Source of the DNA: Psychrobacillus sp042945595
Lineage (GTDB): Bacteria > Bacillota > Bacilli > Bacillales_A > Planococcaceae
Assembly: GCF_042945595.1 (NCBI RefSeq)
Contig: NZ_CP168493.1
Location: 2,852,001-2,916,000 of the forward strand
DNA length: 64,000 bases
Direction: 5' to 3'
Below the pieces are notes generated by a model. That model ran no database searches, was not told the origin of the DNA, and saw nothing but the letters and a program-made list of their open reading frames with translations. Position numbers and translations under genes: made by a program. Of the stretch, positions 16,850 to 25,517 are shown in pieces; within the stretch, counting starts at the first letter, position 1; every line of letters starts with the position of its first letter.

Positions 16850-17601
16850 TTTACCTCTACTCCTCTTTCACGGACGTAATTTTTCACTTCACGGACACTT
16901 GTTTCTTTAAAATGAAAAATGGAAGCAGCTAGTGCAGCATCCGCATTAGCTTCTGTAAAGGCAGTTAGAATATGTTCCACATTACCAGCTCCACCACTAG
17001 CCGTCACAGGAATTGAAACAGCATTCTTTACAAGTTTGGTAACTGCAATATCGTACCCATCTTTTTCGCCATCACGGTCCATACTTGTAAGTAAAATTTC
17101 TCCAGCACCGAGTTTTTCTACTTCTTTTGACCAGTCGACTACTTTCCAGTCTGTTTTCTTTTGCCCACCATGCTTGTAAACAAACCATTCTTGATCCCTC
17201 TCGGACCATTTCACGTCGATTGCGACAATTATTTTATTGGAACCAAATAACTTTGCACCATCTGTAATAACAGAGGGATTACTAATCGCCGCACTATTAA
17301 TCGAAATTTTACTTGCTCCTGCATTTAATAATTGCTGCATATTTTCCGTTGTACGAATGCCTCCACCAACGATTAGAGGAATTGAAATATTTTCTGCTGT
17401 CTTTTTCACGACATCAATCATAGTTTCGCGGCCTTCAATCGAAGCAGATATATCTAAAAATACTAGCTCATCCGCACCTTCTTTATCATAAAATGCAGCT
17501 AGTTCTGCAGGATCTCCAGCGTCTCTTAGTCCTACAAATTGAACCCCTTTAACAACTCGTCCATCTTTCACATCAAGACAAGGAATAATTTTCTTTACCA
17601 T
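16846..17601 (-). CDS. hisF: Imidazole glycerol phosphate synthase, cyclase subunit
   Basis: HisF closes the imidazole ring, turning PRFAR plus ammonia into imidazole glycerol phosphate and AICAR. The 251-residue (beta/alpha)8 barrel has IIPCLDVKDGRVVKGVQF (catalytic Asp11), VGGGIRT, IVAIDVKW (catalytic Asp in VAIDV) and SGGAGNVEH. In most bacteria the ammonia comes from the glutaminase HisH. No hisH is present in this operon, so HisF must use free ammonia or a HisH encoded elsewhere. It overlaps hisA by seven bases. Confidence 0.97.
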   Translation of the reverse strand: MVKKIIPCLDVKDGRVVKGVQFVGLRDAGDPAELAAFYDKEGADELVFLDISASIEGRETMIDVVKKTAENISIPLIVGGGIRTTENMQQLLNAGASKISINSAAISNPSVITDGAKLFGSNKIIVAIDVKWSERDQEWFVYKHGGQKKTDWKVVDWSKEVEKLGAGEILLTSMDRDGEKDGYDIAVTKLVKNAVSIPVTASGGAGNVEHILTAFTEANADAALAASIFHFKETSVREVKNYVRERGVEVK

Positions 17602-18338
17602 TTTGTTACCTCCTGCAATGCTTCCTTTAAAGTAAACCGATTACTATATAGTGCTTTTCCTATTATTACACCACCAACTGTTGTATCTTTTGCTAACTTC
17701 GAAACCTCATTAATGTCATCTAAAGAACTAATACCACCTGACACGATAACTGATAGACCTGTTGCTTCTGCAAGTTCTTTGTTTGCAGCTAAATTTGGTC
17801 CTTGAAGCGTACCATCTGTCGCAATGTCGGTGAAAATGACATATTTCGCACCTTTTGAAGCAAAATACTGCCCTACTTCAACCGCTGATTGTGTGGATGT
17901 TTCTAGCCAACCATGTGTCGCCACCATACCATCTTTAGCATCAAGGCCAATAACAATTCTTTCTCCACCAAACTCTGCGATTAACTCCGCTACTAGTTCT
18001 GGTTGGGAGATAGCAAGACTGCCAATAATGACACGGTCCACTCCATTTTCTATATAAAAACGGACATCCTCTTTCGTACGAATGCCGCCACCAATTTGTA
18101 CATGCATAGGAAGTTCATTTGCAATCCGAATGATTTCATTTGCATGAATTTTCTCCCCGTCTTTTGCACCATCTAAATCTACTAGATGGATCCAAGTTGC
18201 CCCTTCATCTGCAAACTTTTTAGCCATATCAAATGGAGAATCTCCGTAAATCGTTTCTTGCTCATAATCCCCTTGATACAGTCGGACACATTTTCCGCCT
18301 TTCATATCAATCGCTGGATAAACTTGAATGGACGTCAT
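17595..18338 (-). CDS. hisA: Phosphoribosylformimino-5-aminoimidazole carboxamide ribotide isomerase
   Basis: HisA isomerises ProFAR to PRFAR by an Amadori rearrangement. The 247-residue barrel is paralogous to HisF. It shows VYPAIDMKGGKCVRLYQGD (catalytic Asp in AIDMK), QIGGGIRT, FTDIATDGTLQGPN (second catalytic Asp) and VSGGISSLDD. GGGAG precedes the ATG. The gene begins only 15 bases after the hisB stop, precisely where hisH would normally be. Confidence 0.97.
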   Translation of the reverse strand: MTSIQVYPAIDMKGGKCVRLYQGDYEQETIYGDSPFDMAKKFADEGATWIHLVDLDGAKDGEKIHANEIIRIANELPMHVQIGGGIRTKEDVRFYIENGVDRVIIGSLAISQPELVAELIAEFGGERIVIGLDAKDGMVATHGWLETSTQSAVEVGQYFASKGAKYVIFTDIATDGTLQGPNLAANKELAEATGLSVIVSGGISSLDDINEVSKLAKDTTVGGVIIGKALYSNRFTLKEALQEVTKW

Positions 18339-18353
18339 CTTTTTTTTGCTCCC

Positions 18354-18950
18354 TTATGTAAGTAATCCTTTCGTTGAAGGTACGCCTTTCACACGTTCAT
18401 CTATTGTAATAGCATCATCAATTGCACGTGCTAATGCTTTAAAAATAGCTTCAATTATATGATGAGTATTCATGCCGTAATGGACAATGACATGCACATT
18501 CATTCGAGCTTCCAGTGCAAACTTCCATAGGAACTCATGTACAAGCTCTGTATCGAAATTCCCCACTTTTTGCGTTGGAAATTGAGCATGGAACTCTAAA
18601 TGCGGACGATTAGAAATATCAATCACTACTTGTGCTAGTGCATCATCCATTGGTACAAATGCATTTCCATATCGTTTAATGCTTTTTTTATCGCCTAATG
18701 CCTCTTTCACGGCCTGACCTAATACGATTCCAATGTCCTCCGTAGTATGATGATCATCGATATGTGTATCGCCATTTGCTTTAATTGTTGCATTGAATAA
18801 CCCATGTTTCGTAAATAAATCGAGCATATGATCCATAAAAGGTACGCCCGTATCAATTACCGCATTTCCTTCACCATCTAGATTTATTTCAACAAATACC
18901 TTTGTTTCATTTGTCATTCTTTCCATTTTAGCTGTTCTTTTATTAATCAA
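18354..18950 (-). CDS. hisB: Imidazoleglycerol-phosphate dehydratase
   Basis: HisB dehydrates imidazole glycerol phosphate to imidazole acetol phosphate with manganese. The 198-residue protein has both metal-site halves: FMDHMLDLFTKHG with DDHHTTEDIGI, and VHEFLWKFALEARMNVHV with NTHHIIEAIFKALARA. The start is a TTG at 18950, seven bases after GGAGG. It is the monofunctional form (no histidinol phosphatase domain). It is separated from hisD by 680 bp of non-coding repeat DNA, unusual inside an operon. Confidence 0.96.
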   Translation of the reverse strand: MINKRTAKMERMTNETKVFVEINLDGEGNAVIDTGVPFMDHMLDLFTKHGLFNATIKANGDTHIDDHHTTEDIGIVLGQAVKEALGDKKSIKRYGNAFVPMDDALAQVVIDISNRPHLEFHAQFPTQKVGNFDTELVHEFLWKFALEARMNVHVIVHYGMNTHHIIEAIFKALARAIDDAITIDERVKGVPSTKGLLT

Positions 18951-19040
18951 TTGAATTCCTCCAAGTCTGTTGATTATCCATCTTTTTCTATTTAATAAAA
19001 CGAGATACTGGCTTACATTTTTATATTTCGGTTCGCTTTT

Positions 19041-19577
19041 TAGATATAGTGCGTCTTAACACAAGAAATGCTAAGCCTTCGCACTTGCCGCACCTTGCAT
19101 GAGCCAACTCGTGCTTCGCCCGAGTGGGTCTCATGACTTCGGCTCATGCGGCCCGGCGCGCTACGGCATAAGGATCTGGCTATTTTATATTGTGAAAGGC
19201 TATTCCAAATAATAAAAAGTATTTCCCTTATTACTAAGGCCACCACAGTACAGTTGCATAATGTTGCTATTATCCATTCAAACCATAATCGTTTCTAATA
19301 ATTCGATACCAATCACTAGATAGTCTGTCACATTAAACGAATCATGGATTTTAACCTATAGAAAATGCAACTTAAGACTAGATTAAATGCAGCATTTTTG
19401 ATTAAGTAGCAAGCTCTATTAGATTGTAGCGAAAGGCGGCGACTCCAGCGGGATGAGTGAGACAGATGAGCAATCGCAAGCGAACGCGTAGCGTCGGCGA
19501 TGGCTCATCGCTCCCTCCGCGGAAAGCGTCCGCCCTGCAGCGGAAATCCCAGGAGTAACTAGTACGCACTATATCTA
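19041..19577. repeat. 537-bp intergenic insert bounded by 14-bp inverted repeats
   Basis: TAGATATAGTGCGT (19041-19054) and ACGCACTATATCTA (19564-19577) are perfect inverted repeats. The interior has a GC-rich stem-loop (GCATGAGCC at about 19095 against GGCTCATGC at about 19141) and the palindromic element at 19425-19556. No plausible gene is present. It lies between hisD and hisB and looks like a composite non-autonomous insertion; I saw no clear target duplication. Confidence 0.7.
19425..19556. repeat. GC-rich palindromic intergenic element, copy 1
   Basis: Shares the blocks AGGCGGCGACTCCAGCGGGA and GCGGAAAGCGTCCGCC with the copy at 23184-23304. The middle is different (CGCGTAGCGTCGGCG). 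GGCGG and CCGCC can pair. Confidence 0.8.
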
Positions 19578-19630
19578 CAGTAAGACGGAAAACTAATCGT
19601 ACAATGTTTTAGTTGGAAAAAATATGATAA

Positions 19631-20920
19631 TCAACAGTTATTGAATTTCTCCTTACTCCAACTTCTTGATTCAACAGAACGTGCATGTCCTTCTAATTGT
19701 TCTAGTCTTGCTAACCGAGCTATTTTCGGATATTGTTCTTGCCACATTTCTTCCGAATAATATACAACGCTTGTTTTCTTAATGAAATCATCCACGCATA
19801 AGCCACTCGAAAATCTAGCCGTGCTATTTGTAGGAAGTACATGGTTCGTCCCGGCAAAATAATCTCCCACTGGTTCACTGCTAAATCTTCCGATAAAGAT
19901 AGCTCCAGCATGCTTAATTTGTTCACTGATTATTTCTGGCTGCTCCGTCATAATTTCTAAGTGCTCAGGTGCAAGCTCATTTACTGCATCGATCGCTTGC
20001 GCTAGTGTTTCCGCAATATAAATACGTCCGAAGTTTTCAATAGAAGCTCGCGCAATTTCTTCACGAGGGAGCTGCTTTAATTGTTTCTCCACTTCTAATT
20101 GAACTTCTTTCGCAAGCCTTTCGCTCGTTGTAATTAATACAGAACTTGCAAATCGATCATGCTCTGCTTGTGCTAACAAATCAGATGCCACTTCATCTGC
20201 AAAAGCGGTATGATCCGCAATTACTGCGATTTCACTTGGTCCAGCAATCATATCAATTGCTACTTTTCCAAATACTTCTCTTTTTGCAAGCGCTACATAA
20301 CTATTGCCTGGACCAGTTATTTTATCTACCGCTTTTATAGTTTCTGTACCATAAGCAAGAGCTGCAATAGCCTGGGCCCCTCCGACTTTGTAAATTTCCG
20401 TTATTCCAGCAATATGTGCTGCTACAAGTACGGAAGCAGGAAGCATTCCTTCTTTTGATGGTGGTGACACAATGACAACTCTTTTTACTCCTGCAACTAC
20501 TGCTGGAATGGCATTCATTAATACAGAAGACGGATAAGTAGCTGTACCTCCAGGGACATACAATCCCACTGCATCTAACGGGGTAATTTTATATTTTATA
20601 TAAGAACTTTTTTCCAATGGGAAATCAATATTTGGGCGTACTTGCTGTGCGTGAAAAGCACGAATATTGGCTGCTGCTTCTTCTAAATCTTGAACCAATT
20701 GTGGGTCAAAGTTAGCAAATGCATCATCTATCTCTTTCTTTGTCACTTGTATGTTGGTAAGCTTTACCCCGTCCCATTTATCCGTATAGTCAAAAAGAGC
20801 TTTGTCCCCTTTTTGACGCACATGATCAATGACTTCACGAACCGTTTTCACATGATTTACACTTGCTTGTTCCACTGAACGTTGTAGTGAAATTGTATCG
20901 GAAAGCTTTGCTATTTTCAT
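19631..20920 (-). CDS. hisD: Histidinol dehydrogenase
   Basis: HisD oxidises histidinol to histidine in two NAD-dependent steps with zinc. The 429-residue protein shows YVPGGTATYPSSVLMNAIPA, KITGPGNSYVALAKREV, MIAGPSEIAVIAD, LAQAEHD (zinc-ligand region) and the catalytic ELAPEHLEI Glu-His pair. FSSEPVGDYFAGTNHVLPT completes the active site. It is third in the operon after hisG, with eight bases between. The C-terminus ends normally, so the 680-bp gap before hisB does not truncate it. Confidence 0.97.
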   Translation of the reverse strand: MKIAKLSDTISLQRSVEQASVNHVKTVREVIDHVRQKGDKALFDYTDKWDGVKLTNIQVTKKEIDDAFANFDPQLVQDLEEAAANIRAFHAQQVRPNIDFPLEKSSYIKYKITPLDAVGLYVPGGTATYPSSVLMNAIPAVVAGVKRVVIVSPPSKEGMLPASVLVAAHIAGITEIYKVGGAQAIAALAYGTETIKAVDKITGPGNSYVALAKREVFGKVAIDMIAGPSEIAVIADHTAFADEVASDLLAQAEHDRFASSVLITTSERLAKEVQLEVEKQLKQLPREEIARASIENFGRIYIAETLAQAIDAVNELAPEHLEIMTEQPEIISEQIKHAGAIFIGRFSSEPVGDYFAGTNHVLPTNSTARFSSGLCVDDFIKKTSVVYYSEEMWQEQYPKIARLARLEQLEGHARSVESRSWSKEKFNNC

Positions 20921-20928
20921 AGGATTCC

Positions 20929-21558
20929 CTACCTTTTGTTCAATTCATTTTTTAATTGCGCGATGAATTCTTTTATTCGTTCCCGTTTCACACGATAGCT
21001 CACCGGATTGACGATTAGTCGTGAAGATATGTTTACAATTCTTTCATATTCAACTAGTCCGTTTTCTTTTAACGTTCGACCGGTAGATACGATATCGACG
21101 ATTCGATCTGCTAATCCAATCATTGGGGCTAACTCGATAGAACCATTAAGCTCAATGATTTCCACTTGCTCTCCTTTTTCCTTGTAGAAGTTCGTCGCTA
21201 TCGTCGGATATTTTGTCGCAACTCTTGGTGCTATTTCATTCATCTTCGTATTTGGAAGGCCAGCAGAAGCGATATAGCAATTACTAATACGTAAATCAAG
21301 TAATTCATGGACATCCCGTTGCTGTTCTAACAATACATCTTTCCCAGCAATCCCTATATCAGCCACACCATGTTCTACATAAACAGGTACATCCATTGGT
21401 TTTGCTAATATAAATTGAATACGCTCATTCGGAGCTTCCACGATTAACTTTCTTGAATCATTTATTTCTTTAGGTAAATCGAATCCTGCTTGCACAAATA
21501 ATGTATAAGCTTCTTCGAAAATGCGCCCTTTCGGCATTGCAATTGTTAACTCATTCAC
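20929..21558 (-). CDS. hisG: ATP phosphoribosyltransferase, short form
   Basis: HisG starts histidine synthesis by joining ATP and PRPP. At 209 residues this is the short form, which lacks the C-terminal regulatory domain and needs HisZ. Motifs include LTIAMPKGRIFEEA, VPVYVEHGVADIGIAGKDV and the PRPP-binding DIVSTGRTLKENGL. I chose the GTG at 21558, eight bases after AGGTGG; an upstream ATG in hisZ lacks that spacing. It overlaps the hisZ stop by eight bases, which suggests coupled production of the two subunits. Confidence 0.96.
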   Translation of the reverse strand: MNELTIAMPKGRIFEEAYTLFVQAGFDLPKEINDSRKLIVEAPNERIQFILAKPMDVPVYVEHGVADIGIAGKDVLLEQQRDVHELLDLRISNCYIASAGLPNTKMNEIAPRVATKYPTIATNFYKEKGEQVEIIELNGSIELAPMIGLADRIVDIVSTGRTLKENGLVEYERIVNISSRLIVNPVSYRVKRERIKEFIAQLKNELNKR

Positions 21559-22729
21559 AAAAAGAACCACCTTCTGAGACAAATATTACTTCATCAAAAT
21601 TTCTCGAATATGCATCCAAATCATTTACACCCGCTATATATTGAAGCGTTACTCGTTCTGCTTTTTTTCTTCTTTCTTCTGCTAGCTCATTTGCTTTGGA
21701 ATAAAAACCTTCTTCAAATAATAGCAGCGTATGCTTTTCCTTTATTTCATTTCTAGGTAAAACTTCCAAAAGTCTGTCCACCCTAATTCCAAATCCAGTT
21801 GCTCCTACTTTTTCATTAAACTGCTTAAACAATTCATCATATCGCCCCCCGTTTCCGATAGGGAATCCGCTACCTGCCGCATGAATTTCAAATAACATAC
21901 CAGTGTAATAACTCATATGACTCGCTAGTGTAAAATCGAAAGATACAATAGAAGAATCACTTAATTGTAAGTCCAATAAACGTTGCAATTGCTTTACTTG
22001 ATCGATTAAATACGCTTGTTCATCCGTTAAGAACGTTCTATATTCTTCGAGTGACTTAGATTCCACGGTAGAATCAATCCATTTTGTGAGAGTCTCTTTT
22101 TGAGCATTTTGCAACTGCATATCTTCTAGCATTTGTTCAAATCCAACAAAATTTTTCTCTACTAATAACTGTCGTAAGGAATTTACTTGTTCTTCTGAAT
22201 TTGTATTATTCGTTAAAATAGCCGATAGCATTCCGGCATGTCCAATCGTAATTCGGAAGTTCTCCACTCCTAGTGCCTTTACTAGCTCCACTGCTGTATG
22301 AATAATTTCACTATCCCCATATGCACTAAAATCACCAATTAGTTCAAGCCCTAACTGTTCAAACTCTGCTGGTCTTCCACCTTCTCGCTGTTGTGCACGA
22401 AAAACGTTTGCGTAATATGCTAAACGTAACGGATTTTTTTCCTTTAAAAGTTTGGATGCTGCTATTCTTGCAATCGGAGTCGTCATATCCGGTCGTAATA
22501 CTAGCATCTCTCCTTGATTGTCTACTAATTTAAATAAAGATGATTCATCTATGGCAGAAGCTTTTCCAATTGTTTCAAAATACTCAACCGATGGAGTTTT
22601 TATAAAGTCATATCCTTTGTTCCGAATAAAATCTCTCGCTGTCGAACGAATATATTCCTTCTGCTCATTTACTTCCGGAAAAGAATCTCTCATTCCTAAA
22701 GGTTTCTCAAACATTTGAATCTTAGCCAT
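21551..22729 (-). CDS. hisZ: ATP phosphoribosyltransferase regulatory subunit
   Basis: HisZ is a catalytically dead relative of histidyl-tRNA synthetase that activates the short HisG and gives histidine feedback control. The 392-residue protein retains class II synthetase-like motifs (GMRDSFPEVNEQKEYIRS, LRPDMTTPIARIAA, VFRAQQREGGRPAEFEQLG) but has no tRNA-binding domain. The ATG at 22729 is preceded by AGGAG at eight bases. It is the first gene of the operon, with a clear promoter upstream. Confidence 0.95.
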   Translation of the reverse strand: MAKIQMFEKPLGMRDSFPEVNEQKEYIRSTARDFIRNKGYDFIKTPSVEYFETIGKASAIDESSLFKLVDNQGEMLVLRPDMTTPIARIAASKLLKEKNPLRLAYYANVFRAQQREGGRPAEFEQLGLELIGDFSAYGDSEIIHTAVELVKALGVENFRITIGHAGMLSAILTNNTNSEEQVNSLRQLLVEKNFVGFEQMLEDMQLQNAQKETLTKWIDSTVESKSLEEYRTFLTDEQAYLIDQVKQLQRLLDLQLSDSSIVSFDFTLASHMSYYTGMLFEIHAAGSGFPIGNGGRYDELFKQFNEKVGATGFGIRVDRLLEVLPRNEIKEKHTLLLFEEGFYSKANELAEERRKKAERVTLQYIAGVNDLDAYSRNFDEVIFVSEGGSFCE

Positions 22730-22756
22730 TTTATTCACTCCTAATTTTACTTTAAT

Positions 22757-22774
22757 ACACTAGAGTGCTAGTAC
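22757..22774. promoter_or_regulatory. TrpR-type palindrome at the his promoter (candidate YerC/HisR operator)
   Basis: Minus strand reads GTACTAG-CACT-CTAGTGT. The two CTAG half-sites are separated by four bases, the layout of the E. coli TrpR operator. It lies about 15 bp downstream of the -10 box, where a repressor could block transcription. YerC-type TrpR relatives are thought to control histidine genes in Bacillales; the link is an inference. Confidence 0.6.
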
Positions 22775-22789
22775 AATAAATTATTTTAA

Positions 22790-22818
22790 ATATTATCCTA
22801 TTTCCTTCATTTCGTCAA
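22790..22818 (-). promoter_or_regulatory. Sigma-A promoter of the his operon
   Basis: Minus strand: TTGACG (22818-22813), 17-bp spacer, TAATAT (22795-22790). The leader to hisZ is only about 55-60 nt, too short for a T-box. Confidence 0.82.
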
Positions 22819-22888
22819 CACTCCCTACTTAATTTACGAGTGCTTTGGACGAAACATTGGCTACACTATTAACGAAGAATTTTAAAAA

Positions 22889-22921
22889 GGATCTGGAAGT
22901 GACTGTGTCACTTCCAGATCC
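22889..22921. terminator. Perfect 15-bp hairpin downstream of the yvoF cluster
   Basis: GGATCTGGAAGTGAC pairs with GTCACTTCCAGATCC around three bases. TTTTTAAAA follows on the minus strand, so it could stop transcription running towards the his promoter. Confidence 0.7.
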
Positions 22922-23036
22922 TCTATTTTCGGTAATCTTGTGGCGGATGTTTGTCCGTCGCCCTATTGAAATATGTATAGTCACGGTGCATTAGGTTTAG
23001 TTAATGAGAGAATAAATCATTTCCTATCCTTTTAAA

Positions 23037-23064
23037 AGCGGACGAAGATGCAATTTCGTCCGCT
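23037..23064. repeat. Isolated hairpin
   Basis: AGCGGACGAA pairs with TTCGTCCGCT around eight bases. There is no T-run on either side, so I do not call it a terminator. The rest of 22,820-23,400 holds repeats but no gene. Confidence 0.55.
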
Positions 23065-23183
23065 CAGCGCTTCTATATCAATGGATACTACCTATTCTTT
23101 CTCAGTTTCCGCTTACCTTGATAAGCAAAAGAAAGTACACCAATTCATTAATTGGAAGAAGTATATCCTTCCTTAATAGTACT

Positions 23184-23304
23184 GTTGATTGGAGCGGAAG
23201 GCGGCGACTCCAGCGGGAAAAGCGTGTGCAGGTGAGACCCCACAGCGAAGCGAGGAGGCTCACGGACCGCCCGCGGAAAGCGTCCGCCTGAAGCGGAAAT
23301 CAAC
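23184..23304. repeat. GC-rich palindromic intergenic element, copy 2
   Basis: Outer arms GTTGATT and AATCAAC are inverted repeats. Inside, AAGGCGGCGACTCC and GCGTCCGCCTGAAG can pair in part (GGCGG/CCGCC). The element is much richer in G+C than its surroundings and has no reading frame of interest. Confidence 0.82.
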
Positions 23305-23346
23305 CTGTTCTGGCATCAAAACTTATATACTTTCTTCTTTAAAATA

Positions 23347-23374
23347 AGCGACCGAAATAATAACTTCGGTCGCT
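23347..23374 (-). terminator. Terminator after yvoF
   Basis: AGCGACCGAA pairs with TTCGGTCGCT, then TATTTT on the minus strand. It lies 32 bases beyond the yvoF stop. Confidence 0.75.
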
Positions 23375-23405
23375 TGATTCTTTCATATATTTATACGTAA
23401 CTCTA

Positions 23406-23912
23406 TTATTTTCTACGCTCTAACATTTCTTCTTTCGTATAGATCACGCGCATTGGATTTCCACCGACAAAGCATCCTTCTGGGACGTCCCTGTTTACAA
23501 GAGTCGCCGCGGAAACGATGGCATCGTCACCAATCGTTACTCCGGGAAGAATAGTAGTATTGGCACCGATTAACACTCGATCGCCTATAATTACATCTCC
23601 AATTCGATACTCGTCAATTAAATACTCATGTGCCAATATCGTCGTATTATAACCGATTATCGAGTTATTACCGACTTTAATACGCTCTGGGAACATTACA
23701 TCTACCATTACCATTAACGCAAAAGATGTCTCTTCTCCAATTTTCATTTTCAAAAATACTCGGTAGAAAAAGTTCTTCCAACTTAAAAATGGTGAGTATC
23801 TCGCTGCTTGTATGAATATAAAATTCTTTACTACTTTCCAAAAAGGAACTGTATCATACACATGCCACAGGGAATTTGCCCCACTAACAGGATACCTCTC
23901 TGTTTTTCTCAT
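23406..23912 (-). CDS. yvoF: Hexapeptide-repeat O-acetyltransferase (YvoF-like)
   Basis: This 168-residue protein is a left-handed beta-helix acyltransferase. The repeated hexapeptides are visible as IKVGNNSIIGYNTTI, IGDVIIGDRVLIGANTTI and LPGVTIGDDAIVSAATLV (about 75-150). Such enzymes acetylate sugars or other hydroxyl or amino groups with acetyl-CoA; the substrate is unknown. Its ATG overlaps the ppaX stop by the ATGA tetranucleotide, so it is last in the hprK-lgt-yvoD-ppaX-yvoF operon, the same order as in B. subtilis. Confidence 0.88.
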   Translation of the reverse strand: MRKTERYPVSGANSLWHVYDTVPFWKVVKNFIFIQAARYSPFLSWKNFFYRVFLKMKIGEETSFALMVMVDVMFPERIKVGNNSIIGYNTTILAHEYLIDEYRIGDVIIGDRVLIGANTTILPGVTIGDDAIVSAATLVNRDVPEGCFVGGNPMRVIYTKEEMLERRK

Positions 23913-24565
23913 ACCGGTTGACCTTTTGCTATAGTAATCAATTCACTTATATGATGAATCATATAGGTTGGCAAGAAGGTAGCTAGAAACGCTTCCCCTT
24001 TCATGGACCATGCGACAGCAGCAGTATCTACTCCAGCTCGTTGGCCGCCAACAATATCATGTAAATTGTCACCAATCATCAATGCATGCTCTTTTTCGAC
24101 ACCAAGTCTTGATAAAGCTAACTCAATTGGTTCTGGGTCTGGCTTTGCATTTTTTACATCATCCAATCCCACAATTGTGTCGAAAAGATTTTCGCATTTC
24201 ATTAGTTTAATGCCTCTATCAATCATAACTCTTCTTTTTGTCGAAACGACCGCTAATTTGTATCCTTGCTCTTTTAGTTTGTATAAAGTATCTACAACTC
24301 CATCGAAAGGAGCCACCATTTGATCATGCATGTTCATATTCCAAGTACGGTATGCCTCTATTAATGAACCCGTTAGAGCAGGATCAACAGTATTGAATGA
24401 CTCTACTAAAGTAGGTCCTAGAAAGGGCAGTACGCTTTCTCTGTCATATTTCCCAGGAAATCTTTCTCCTAAAACATGTAAAAAAGTTTCGATAATTAAT
24501 TCATTTGTATTTAATAGTGTCCCATCTAAATCAAACAATATAGCAGTATAAGGTTCTCTTTTCAT
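23909..24565 (-). CDS. ppaX: Pyrophosphatase PpaX (HAD superfamily)
   Basis: PpaX hydrolyses pyrophosphate, which HprK produces when it dephosphorylates Ser46-P-HPr with phosphate. The 218-residue HAD protein has motif I FDLDGTLLNT (nucleophile Asp12, acid Asp14), motif II VVSTKRR, and motif IV ALMIGDNLHDIVGGQ. A helical cap domain occupies about 20-85. The overlap with yvoD and yvoF and the presence of hprK in the same operon support the PpaX assignment over a generic phosphoglycolate phosphatase. Confidence 0.93.
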   Translation of the reverse strand: MKREPYTAILFDLDGTLLNTNELIIETFLHVLGERFPGKYDRESVLPFLGPTLVESFNTVDPALTGSLIEAYRTWNMNMHDQMVAPFDGVVDTLYKLKEQGYKLAVVSTKRRVMIDRGIKLMKCENLFDTIVGLDDVKNAKPDPEPIELALSRLGVEKEHALMIGDNLHDIVGGQRAGVDTAAVAWSMKGEAFLATFLPTYMIHHISELITIAKGQPV

Positions 24566-25500
24566 GAAGTAACCACGTCCTCTTGTTTTGTCTGATGTGC
24601 CTTATTCCAAATAAAGGCGACAATAATCGTTAAAATAAATGCAGTTAATATCCTGATTAAAAATAATGGCAAAATAGGTATTCCTAATGGAATAAAGATT
24701 AGTGTATCTTCTATTACTGCATGACATGCAACTAAGAAGATAAAAGCGATCGTTGCATCTTTTTTACTTACTCCATCTTCTTTAACAGCTTGTATCATTA
24801 CACCAGCCCCAATAGCTAACCCTGTGATAAAGCCTGCAACTAACGTTAAGGATGCATTTGGCTTCAATCCAATTATTTTAGTAAAAGGACCAATCGCTTT
24901 TGAGAATTTTTGCAAATAATTCTTTTCTTTTAAATATTGAATGATAACCATTAAAGGGATAACTATAACAGCCAAGTGTAAAACGCCAAAAGTCGCTTTT
25001 TGTAAGCCAAGGTACACAATCTCTCCCCATCCATTTGGTATATGCTGAGTCGCCGTTGCTACTCCATATTTAGCCATTTCTCCCCCACCACGCCAAACTA
25101 AATTAATAATAATGGCAGAAAGAATAGCTAACCCAAATCGTACGACCAACACTATCCAAAGTTTTACCCCTACACGAAGAGCAACTCCTGTTTCGATAAA
25201 AATATTATGGGAAAAAGAAAGCATTGTCGCTAATATAAATACTTCTTTTACCGTCAGATCCATGGAAAGTATTCCTGCAATTGCCGCATATAAATTCAGT
25301 CCATTTCCTAGAACTAAGGGAATTGCTGCTTCCCCACGCAGTCCTATTAACTCCATAAAAGGAGTTATGAACTGAATGATCCAAGGCAGAACAGGTGTAT
25401 ATTGTAAAATGACAACAATTAAGGTTATAGGAAATATGATTTTACTTAACGCCCACGTCGTTTTTAAACCAGCAAACAAACCCCTTTTTATAATGCCCAA
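24562..25500 (-). CDS. yvoD: Nucleoside-recognition (Gate) domain membrane protein (YvoD)
   Basis: This 312-residue integral membrane protein has about eight predicted spans and two Gate/nucleoside recognition domains (about 15-130 and 180-290). Typical segments are PLVLGNGLNLYAAIAGIL and NASLTLVAGFITGLAIGAG. The family is related to the SpmA/SpmB and concentrative nucleoside carrier gate regions; its substrate is unknown. It overlaps ppaX by four bases and follows lgt by 17 bases. The position in the hprK-lgt operon matches B. subtilis yvoD. Confidence 0.88.
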   Translation of the reverse strand: MGIIKRGLFAGLKTTWALSKIIFPITLIVVILQYTPVLPWIIQFITPFMELIGLRGEAAIPLVLGNGLNLYAAIAGILSMDLTVKEVFILATMLSFSHNIFIETGVALRVGVKLWIVLVVRFGLAILSAIIINLVWRGGGEMAKYGVATATQHIPNGWGEIVYLGLQKATFGVLHLAVIVIPLMVIIQYLKEKNYLQKFSKAIGPFTKIIGLKPNASLTLVAGFITGLAIGAGVMIQAVKEDGVSKKDATIAFIFLVACHAVIEDTLIFIPLGIPILPLFLIRILTAFILTIIVAFIWNKAHQTKQEDVVTS

Positions 25501-25517
25501 AGCTTGCCCTACTTTCT

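Noticed and set aside
19040..19246. Open frame of 68 codons in the hisD-hisB gap
   Set aside because: It lies in the structured insert, has no ribosome site, and its product is arginine/serine-rich with no family likeness; it is not a hisH remnant.
22739..22860. T-box leader for the his operon
   Set aside because: The leader between the promoter and hisZ is only about 55-60 nt and contains no T-box core sequence or specifier stem.
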